From Asterias amurensis (taxonomy: Eukaryota; Echinodermata; Asteroidea; Forcipulatida; Asteriidae), in the NCBI RefSeq assembly GCF_032118995.1, contig NC_092665.1, positions 9,853,501-9,917,500 on the forward strand: a stretch of 64,000 bases of DNA, given 5' to 3'. The translations under genes were made by a program, and so were the position numbers. Shown piece after piece: positions 46,801 through 64,000 of the stretch (the first letter of the stretch is position 1; every line of letters starts with the position of its first letter). Below the pieces are notes generated by a model. The model saw only the letters and a list, made by a program, of their open reading frames with translations, searched no databases and was not told the origin of the DNA.

Positions 46801-47199
46801 GCACCGTCTCGACAAACGGGAACTATACTTGTCAAGTGGGGGCGCTATACTGAAAAAGGAGATGACTAATTATTTTGCACAAACACAAACGTAAAGTCAA
46901 TGGATTCTTTTCGTCACAATTTAGGCATGTGTGAAGAAACAAACAGAAATTCAAAACACTGTCTTGTGCGGTGTGCTAGATTTGCAATGCGTAAAACCCA
47001 CACCTTCGTTCGAAAGCATTGATGGGAACACGTTATTCCACAAAATTGTTTTTATGACCAAATTTAGTTACATTTTTGTATTCTTTCTGGAAAGTAAAAG
47101 TTCATCTAGCCGTGTTGCATGAAAGCTTGCAATGGTTTATTGGCTGATGACACAACTATCATTACACCAATAAAAATATACCGTCTAGACAGTATGTAC

Positions 47200-47865
47200 C
47201 AAGCGCGTCGATGGATGGTTTCACCCGTTCTAACCATGGAGGAAGGAATAGAAGGAGCTCGAACGACCCGCAAAACCGCAGAGTAACAAAAGAATACCCT
47301 GACAATGCTCCCGTCTAACCAGTGGAAAAAGATAGGAGACCTCCAGCTGGACGGCCGATTAACGAGCAGGATTAAATTTCTTTGTACAGAACGTGCGGTA
47401 CCGCCGCTCTGCACCGTTGCCTTCGTGTAAAGTTGAATCATTGGAGACAAGAATTGTGAATATACACGTTTTCATTTACCATTTGTGGTGTTTCACTGAA
47501 ACATCATGGAATATTTTTTCATTTTTTTTTTTACTTTCCGGTCACTAGCGGTGTTCAAAATTTGGGTATTAGCACACGAGGGTGGTTGGTATTCAATTGT
47601 GTTTTTCGATTTGGTGAGCACAAGTGTACACAATTTTTATCAGGTCTCCAAAAAGTTGTTTTTCTGTATTATATCCATACGACATACGACACCATGATTG
47701 AGTGAAGAACCAAGTGCGCACGCGCACACTCACGTACGCCAGGTCGCCCATTGTCTGTATAAGGTATGTCGGTAATTACGAGGTGTTGTTAAACGACCGC
47801 GGTACCGCAGGTTCGACTTTTGATGTCCCTTCGTTCGAGCTCCTTCTATTCCTTCCTCCATGCTG
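47200..47865 (+). repeat. Inverted-repeat element around a gaaggaatagaaggagctcg arm
   Basis: catggaggaaggaatagaag at 47236 mirrors cttctattccttcctccatg at 47845, with acgacccgcaaaaccgc also partly mirrored. About 600 bp between arms, no gene. Confidence 0.7.
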
Positions 47866-48112
47866 GCACTAAAGTTGGTTCCATTTTGTGCTGTCTAATA
47901 CCTCTTATATAAGAAAAAAAAACACACATTATTGTGCATACTAGAGATTCATGGTTCGCTGAATGTCAGGGGTGTTGTGGCAACTTAGGTTTTTTTATCA
48001 TGCTGTACTAATAAATGATTTATTATCACATATTTCACTTTTTTTTAAATGAAGTCAGAAGTGAACTAGTTTACTTGTTACTCCATAAAAAGTAACATTT
48101 TAATTGATGCCT

Positions 48113-48463
48113 TAAAGCCATTGGACACTTTCGGTAAACAGTATTGTATCACAACTGATATAAAAAATAAAACATGTGAAAATTTTGGCTCAATCGGTCA
48201 TCGGAGTCGGGAGAAAATAACGGGGAAAACCCAACCTTGTTTCCGCGCGTTTCGCCGTGTCATGACATGTACTGTTTAAAATAAATCCGTAATTCTCGAC
48301 AACGAGAACTGATAATTGTTTTAATGTTTTCTCGAAAAGTAAAGCATTTCATGGAATACTATTTCAAGAGAAGTCTTTCACCATTAATTTCTGTAAACGC
48401 TGTAGCTGTTTGTAAATCTGTGAACTTTTTTTTTTCTGTGCCGAAAGTGTATAATGTCTTTAA
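48113..48463 (+). repeat. Palindromic MITE family C
   Basis: TTAA-agccattggacactttcgg at the left; ccgaaagtgtataatgtct-TTAA at the right. The centre has aattctcgacaacgagaact. Copies at 60828 and 61718. Confidence 0.85.
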
Positions 48464-48734
48464 TTGATTTATACAAACAATTTGTTACTAAAGGTCATTG
48501 AAAACTAAGTTTAAGTTAATCTATAAAATGATGTCCCAGCTTTGAAGATTTAAGTGTATTTTTGTGCCATTGCCTCCTCCCCAAAGTACCACAAAACGTC
48601 TCCAACAGATACGATCTTACGAGTATATGTTTTGTTGTTCAGCGAGAAATGTGGGGCCCAATCATCACCGTTACATGTACCCATTTCCTCATAGTAACAG
48701 TAGATGAGAAGCATAATGCTACACTGTATTTGTC

Positions 48735-48790
48735 TTGCTAGTGTCAAGTGTCAAGACCAGGAGTCGAACCTACACACTGGTGAACTTGCT
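48735..48790 (-). repeat. SINE B-box remnant
   Basis: The reverse strand carries gtgtaggttcgactcctgg. Too short for classification. Confidence 0.35.
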
Positions 48791-48919
48791 CTGTTTTGAT
48801 AAACCCAGCTGTTGTTAATGGGGGTATTGGGCGGGGCCAAACGAGATAAGGCCTGGATTTTCTGAAATATTTACGCATGAAAAGATATAAAACAATACGA
48901 AAAATCAAAAAGGGGTTTA

Positions 48920-49470
48920 AAGGCGTTGGACACCTTTGGTAATTTTCAAATGCCAGTTATATCATTTGATATGTCCCATTATATGCAAAACAATAACAAG
49001 TCTGTGAAAATGTTTCTCGACTGGTCACCGCAGTTGCAAGATAATGGTTAAAGACAGTGGACACTATTGGTAATTGTCAAAGACCAGTCTTCTCACTTAG
49101 TGTATCTCAACATATGCATAAAATAACAAACATGTGAAAATTTGAGCCCAATCGGTCGTCGAGTTTGCGAGATAATAATGAAAGAAAAAACACCCTCGTC
49201 ACACGAAGTTGTGTGCTTTCTGATGCTTGATTTCGATACCTCAAATTCTAAACTTGAGGTCTCTCAATCAAATTCGTGAAAACAACGGCACTTCAGAGGG
49301 AGCCGTTTCTTACAGTGTATTATACTACCCACCTCTCCCCATTACTCATAATCAAGAAAGGTTTTATGATGATATATATTTTGAGTAATTACCAATAGTG
49401 TCCACTGCCTTTAACAGCCGTTTCTCACAATGTTTTATACTATCAACAGCGGCTCTCCATTGCTCGTTCA
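48920..49470 (+). repeat. Cluster of family B MITEs
   Basis: A partial unit at 48920-49050 (aaaggcgttggacacctttg), a full unit at 49051-49412 (agacagtggacactattgg to tgtccactgcctttaac), and a half unit after it. Units are head to tail. Confidence 0.85.
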
Positions 49471-50466
49471 AGAAAGTTCTTGTCCTATTGGCAATAGTGA
49501 TCACGTTTGTATTGTTTTTAAACGTTGTTTGCAGTGTAAGCACTTTATGTAATCCACCAAATACATAAACTGACAAACACGTAGAAGTTTGAGATCGATC
49601 GGCCATCTGGGTCACGAGAGAATAGTGAAACCGATTACACATTTTTTTGCAATTAAATTAAACATTGAATAAACACAACATGAATTACTATAGGCGATAA
49701 ATTCTAAATGGGAAGTATACTTTCATTTATTTCCCATCTAGTGTGACCTCAGACATACATATTTCAAGGGATGTTTCCTACCATTATAATTTATAATAGA
49801 CCGAGTAAGTTTTATGTAAATCTGTGATCTTAGACGAGTTTTTGTTGTTGACAATTTTGGTAAAATACTAAAAATAATTGTGACCATAGAGATGTTGTTA
49901 GAAGTCACTGTTAAATAAGGCATGGGGAAACTGGATTTGCATATCTCTTGAATGATAGTTTATTGACGGATCAGAATCTGTAAATTGGGTGAACAGAGAT
50001 GTTGTTGATAGTTCGGCCAATTTCAGAATGACATTAAGCAAAATAGTGAAACAATAACAGTTAAATAATAATAGTTAAACAGTGATTACAAATAAATATT
50101 TAATGAAAAATTAATTAAACTAAATCCCGGTGAACCACATATCTAATGTTTACCAAAAGAACATTGATTAAAAATACACTAAATAACAACAAATAATAAT
50201 GTTGATTTAAAGATACAATCAATTCTCATGCATTCTATTGATAAATAGGTAAGACTTGAAAGTTTAAGAAATAATGCATGAAGATTTAATAAAACAAATA
50301 AGAATCATACCTGTAAATTGGGTGAACAGAGATGTTGTTGATAGTTCGGCCAATTTCAGAATGACGCTATCGGCGGGAAATACAAATGAGAACGTAGGGG
50401 GCGCTACGCAAAGCAGGAATTTAGCCAAAATTAAACGGGGATGTTATTTTATGTACACCTGGCCGT

Positions 50467-50805
50467 GACATAATTATTAGCATACAACTTTATTTTGTGA
50501 TAAGTAATGGGGAGCTGTTGGTGGTATATAACATTGTGAGAAACGGCTCCCTCTGAAGTAATCTAGTTTTCGAGAAAGAAGTAGTCCAAAGAATTTGACT
50601 TCGAGACCTCAAATTTAGAATTTGAGGTCTCAAAATCAAGCATCTGAAAGCACACAATTTGTGTCACAAGGTTGGTTTTTCTTTCACTATTTTCCCTCAA
50701 CTTCGACGACCGAAGTTTGTTATTAATTACGTATGTTGAGATACACAAAGTGAGAAGACTGAAGACTGGTCTTTGACAATTACCAGAAGAGTGTCAAGTG
50801 TCTTT
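50467..50805 (+). repeat. Palindromic MITE family B
   Basis: Dyad cgagacctcaaatttagaat at the centre; ends ccagaagagtgtcaagtgtc. The left terminus is missing. Confidence 0.8.
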
Positions 50806-50965
50806 AAAAAGCGTTTGAAATCGTTTGTTATAAAATGCAAATGGTTAGATAGTTCATTTAAAAGTAGAAGATAATGATCCACACAAACAAACCTCGAAAT
50901 TGCACAGTTTTCCTTTTACGTCGCAAAGAAACACGGTCGGCTGTTTTGCGGAGTCAACATTTTGT
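50806..50965 (+). repeat. Palindromic MITE family A, left half
   Basis: aaaagcgtttgaaatcgttt to gaaacacggtcggctgtttt, then the homology stops. Adjoins the family B copy directly. Confidence 0.75.
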
Positions 50966-51767
50966 TCATTTTGCGACGTAATTGGGGACAATCCTCTAAA
51001 AAAAAAAGCTGTGGGACTTTGTTGTGCGACGAGGAACTGGTAGCTTGAAGGGATCAGAGGGCAGTCTAGTGCATTGCAGGACGGCCCTGTGTGACGTAAA
51101 AACTTACAAAGCTATCAACATTTATGTCAATTTGACCGTATTTAAAAAGGAAAAAAAATAGATCACTCATTTCCCTTCTGAAAGACAGTTTTAAAATAAA
51201 AAAAAGACGTTCTAACCGTGTCTTGTAGTCTTCTTGAGGACGATGTAAAATTAATTTCGTGGCTCGTCTTTGGACAATAAATGTTCAATAAATTTCATGT
51301 TGCGTTTCAAAGTGCCACTCCAAACTGAACTGCAATACTCCAAAGTCACTTCTAATAGACCCTTCCCATGAAAATATGTAAATTGCACATAGCGCGTGCG
51401 CACTAACGTTTTGGTTGGCAAAATGAGGGAACATCGTGCTGTTTTGTACCATAGATATAGAATTAAAATATTATTCTATTATATATCTATGTTTTGTACA
51501 CGGCTAATGGCTGCGTGACACAGACGCGATTGCGCGTCTGCTTAGTGCACAACTCTATGGCGTTTGCCAACCAACAGGGTCTGAACGCATGCGTGAATGT
51601 GATTAGCATATTTCAAAACTCACGTCTAAAGAACAACGTAAATCCCCATTGGTATGTGCATAAACATTGCACGTAGGCATACACACAACGTGCAGTGTAT
51701 TAGCGGTGCAGCAGAGCACGCTCCAGTGATCATCCATTCTGCTTATTAGCGGCGATTGTCCGCTAAA

Positions 51768-52000
51768 AAAATCACACTTCCCAAGCACATATAAAGTTGA
51801 AACTTCACACATAGTTAGATATGTATAAGGAGAAGAAACTGTTTGAGTTATGTCACGATGACGTCATCAATTCTTGAGTTATGAATTTTCAAAGTTTATT
51901 ATTTCAAAAAATCATAACTTTTGATCTACATGATGGGTTGTTACAATCGACACATCATCGGAAAGTTCGTTAAAAACTCCGTAAATGCCTCGCAGACGTG
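51768..52000 (+). repeat. Dispersed repeat, copy 1 of a local pair
   Basis: aatcacacttcccaagcaca, then catagttagatatgtataag and cgatgacgtcatcaattctt. A second copy is at 52873-53035. Confidence 0.65.
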
Positions 52001-52872
52001 ATCCCATTTTGAGCTCGTGTTCTGGTTCAAAATCGAGTTTGAAAGTTCACAATTTCTTGTATAAAGAACTACGAAATTTCCCCTTTGGTTGTGCGTAACA
52101 CTTGTGGCGGTACACGTGTAGTGTATTAGGCATAATTTATTTGGTGGCATGCTGCCAAGTTTGTTGTACTCTGTGCCATAGCGTGATATGCATAGAACTA
52201 TATAGCTATGCAGAACGCTGCGAAAACGATTTCATTTCAATCTTCAGCGTCAAATTGTTCAAATGTTACCCTTCTGCTGGCTTAGTGGTCAATGTGGAAT
52301 TGAAGACGAAGCTTCGCTGAGATGGCCACCTACTTCAGTGATTCATGGGACTTTTAATTATGTGAGAAAACAACAGTACAAAATGACGAACATTGGTCAT
52401 GTTTTGGTTAAACACCGAGAAGAATAGAGACGTTACATCGATCGACCACTCCCCCCGGGTGAAGGGCGTTTTGGGCCCACGGAATTCACGTCAGTATTAC
52501 GATATCTATTACTTCTTGAACTTAGCATAATCATCAATTGTTTTGATTATTTGTTAAAACAACTATCCAAGTTATTTTGAGTTAAATATTTTGAAGAAAA
52601 AAAATATCTGAAATAACATAAGCCCTTTCAAACTTTCTCTAGTAAGAAAGGACGTTACATAAACTAATATGTTTCTACCTCCATGCACAGACATGGATGT
52701 TACAATACAAAACATTCAAAGAAAACAGAATGGTTAAAGCATAAGGCCCAAGCAATTAGGAGTGGTCTTGCTAAAATAAACTGCCGGATTAAACAAAACT
52801 TTAGTACAAACAAATCAATAAAACAATCCAGATTTTCACCTTCTTCTTCTCTTCGTCCCTTGTCCTCGAACA

Positions 52873-53035
52873 AAAGCACACTTCCCAAACTCGTATGAAC
52901 TTGAAACTTCGCACATAGTTAGATATGCATTAGGAGTGGAATAATGTGTTAGTTAGGTCATGATGACGTCATCCATTCTTGAGTAATAAAAATTCAAATC
53001 ATTATTTCAAAAAATCATTATTTTTGATCCACGTT
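52873..53035 (+). repeat. Dispersed repeat, copy 2 of a local pair
   Basis: aaagcacacttcccaaactc, then catagttagatatgcattag and tgatgacgtcatccattctt. Same order as the copy at 51768. Confidence 0.65.
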
Positions 53036-53859
53036 TTTTTTTTTACTTCTTTTTTAAAATATTATCAATAGAGCGCGAAAAAGCTTCATGAAGAATAGTC
53101 TTCGTTCAAGGCGGTTAAAACATACATGCCCCTTACAGTCTTTTCTTCAGCCGTCAGTCAATATTTCCTAAACTACATAAGCTATTTTGACAATCTGTAC
53201 ATCATATGAAAGGGCTTTACGTACTTGACAGAAATGGATATGTTGGTGAACTTTCGTTGACCTTTTGACCTGTTTAAACAGGAAGTGACTGTGAAATGAT
53301 TTGAAAGGGCGTGGTTTATTGTCTTTTAGGTCGAAATAAACATCCTTTGATGCTTTACCATCACACCATACAAGTCTGGCAAAGGTCTGGTTTAAAACAA
53401 ATATTACCGATGACGTCACCAAACATACACTTTTACTAGATGACGTAATCATGTGGTTTTGACAGTTTTTGTAATTTGAATCATTTATTACAAATCTTGA
53501 GAACAAAGCAAGGTGTAATATTTGTTTTGTAATCCAGGCTTTTACTCCCGGAAACCGAACACCTTGAGTTTGTTCACAAACTCTCAATCTCTAGTTTTAT
53601 ATATAAGTTGTGATACACGAAGTGTGTTGGCCTTGGACAATACTGTTTACCGAAAGGGTCTAATGGCTTTAAATGCATAAACTATAGGGTGCTTCAATGA
53701 AAAGAGAAATAAGTACAAAGAAAAAAACATTTTGTTTATCAATAAATGGGCGTGCATGTGCAGTCAAATGTGACTTCCATAGGGGCCCTGGGAGCCATAT
53801 GGTTGCAAACCTGGATTTCACAGAGACGTGGTGGGCCAAGCGAACAACCCATATTATAG

Positions 53860-62653
<8,794 letters not shown>

Positions 62654-64000
62654 GTAAAATTTGTACTAATATACCCAGTTTCGAGATGTGACAATTACCG
62701 GACTCCACGTCTGGGATAAATCTTGGTTTTGTACTTACTGCGCGAGTTTAGTCCAGCACTGCTATAAAAGCGCAAACGCGGCTCTGTGTTAAATACCATC
62801 GGTGTACATTACTTTGATGGTTCACTTTAGAAACATCTTCTTCGAAGCTGGTGACTGCCTTGTGTTGTGCTGTTAACCCTTAAGGGTTACTGCTGCTCTC
62901 ACTTTTCAAAGCTTTATGTTCTGTTTCATTGAGCATTATGCCTGTAATTGGTCTAAGATTGCACCACATGGCATCTAAAGTGCCCAGAACCCAGTCCGCA
63001 AAATCCCCCCCCCCCCCCCCCCTATCACTTGTCTGGGTCCATCCTTGACGATGCTGGTCATGATTGGGATGAAACGCCGTTTGAGTATTAAATATGCAGA
63101 CATAATAAGAATACGAAGCTATAGTTGAGTTGTTGTTGTTGTTTAGATATAATTACCAATAGTAAACAAATTGTGCATCGAAACTTGAAAAAGGGCCTTA
63201 ATTTCCAACATCTGAGAGGGGGCACATATCACCCCTCAGACTCCCTAGATTGCACCAGAGAGCATCTCCGGTCTAAAAGTTTCCCCGGGCCCTAATAAAG
63301 TGGGTCCCGGACCCAACGCTGTAAACGTTAGACTTACGATGTCTCCCCCCCCCCCCCGCCGCCATCTTTTTAGACAAATTGACGCCCCTAAGGGGCAACA
63401 AGTATGAGTAATCTTTTTTTATGCAAACCCTTCGGTGCTAATAACTGATATAAAGTGAATGACGTAACAATGCAAATCCATGTTGAACGAGCAATCTGTC
63501 GATGTCTGAGCCGCCTAATTTTCGCTTATACTCGTAAGCACATTGATCTGCATGAAAATTTACGGCGGAGAAGGCTTGTCTTGATAAACAGACGAACAGT
63601 TGTTCAAACACAAAACAATTATTTACTTACCCTCGAACCCGGGCTGTTGTTAAAATTATACAGCGCTGGAAATCGACCAACGTTGGGGACGATCGAGGTT
63701 CTCTACGATGTACCTTTGCGTATGTCGCACCCTTAGCCATATAACAGTATACAATATTGATGCACGGTGTGACGGGGACATGGCGTTTTGTACACTCGAG
63801 GGGAAAATGGCACCCGAGGCGAAGCGTGCAACAATTGTTTTTCTATACAATTGTATAATTGTTAATCCTCTTCTCGAAGTTCTGTTGTCATTTTCAAACA
63901 TTATTACGACGGATTATTCATTGTTTATCAAGCAGACGAACAAGAAACAATATCCCTCGAACCCGCAGTTGTTTCGTACACGACCAACGCTGAACGATCA
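62654..64000 (+). other. SRM intron 3 (incomplete)
   Basis: Contains two C-runs (63006-63022 and 63346-63357), a short element M relative at 63650-63910 (gcgctggaaatcgaccaacg, gcgtgcaacaattgt), and no further exon that I can support. Confidence 0.55.

Noticed and set aside
47106..47450. 114-residue minus-strand ORF
   Set aside because: It overlaps the arm of an inverted-repeat element and has no family signature or splice support.

Overview
This window looks like invertebrate deuterostome genomic DNA, most likely an echinoderm and perhaps a sea star. Coding exons are short, have canonical GT-AG borders with matching phases, and are separated by AT-rich introns. The rest is dominated by short palindromic transposons, tRNA-like SINE fragments and decayed CR1/L2-like LINE pieces. 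No prokaryotic gene organisation is visible. The taxon is an inference from repeat style and gene content; no search was run.

Four host genes can be assembled by joining exons in phase. (1) Plus strand, 4119-18366: an eight-exon, 571-residue MEGF/Draper-like receptor with signal peptide, EMI domain, EGF-like repeats, one membrane span and a cytoplasmic tail with YQEI and YSEL motifs. (2) Plus strand, 27938-32708: a six-exon, 220-residue Ly6/uPAR-domain protein with a predicted GPI-anchor tail. (3) Minus strand, 38543-34553: a three-exon, 291-residue secreted Kazal-domain protein with an unrecognised C-terminal module; 271 bp of its last exon is repeated inside the preceding intron. (4) Plus strand, 53908 to beyond 62653: the first three coding exons of spermidine synthase, which runs off the right edge.

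Layout: 1-4100 is repeats plus one doubtful ORF; 4.1-18.4 kb is the receptor gene, whose 6.4-kb fourth intron holds a nested pile of foldback elements; 18.4-27.9 kb is intergenic repeats; 27.9-32.7 kb is the Ly6 gene; 32.7-34.5 kb is two or three foldback elements; 34.5-38.5 kb is the Kazal gene; 38.5-53.9 kb has no recognisable host gene; 53.9-64 kb is the 5' part of spermidine synthase, with a 31-bp minisatellite, a LINE, a large inverted repeat and a triplicated splice-acceptor segment in its introns.

Three of the four genes encode cell-surface or secreted proteins, but they share no evident pathway, so their adjacency may be chance. The most unusual structural points are tandem duplications that end exactly at splice acceptors, the identical duplicated exon fragment, several unrelated-looking palindromic families that all sit between TTAA tetranucleotides, and a minisatellite open in all three forward frames.
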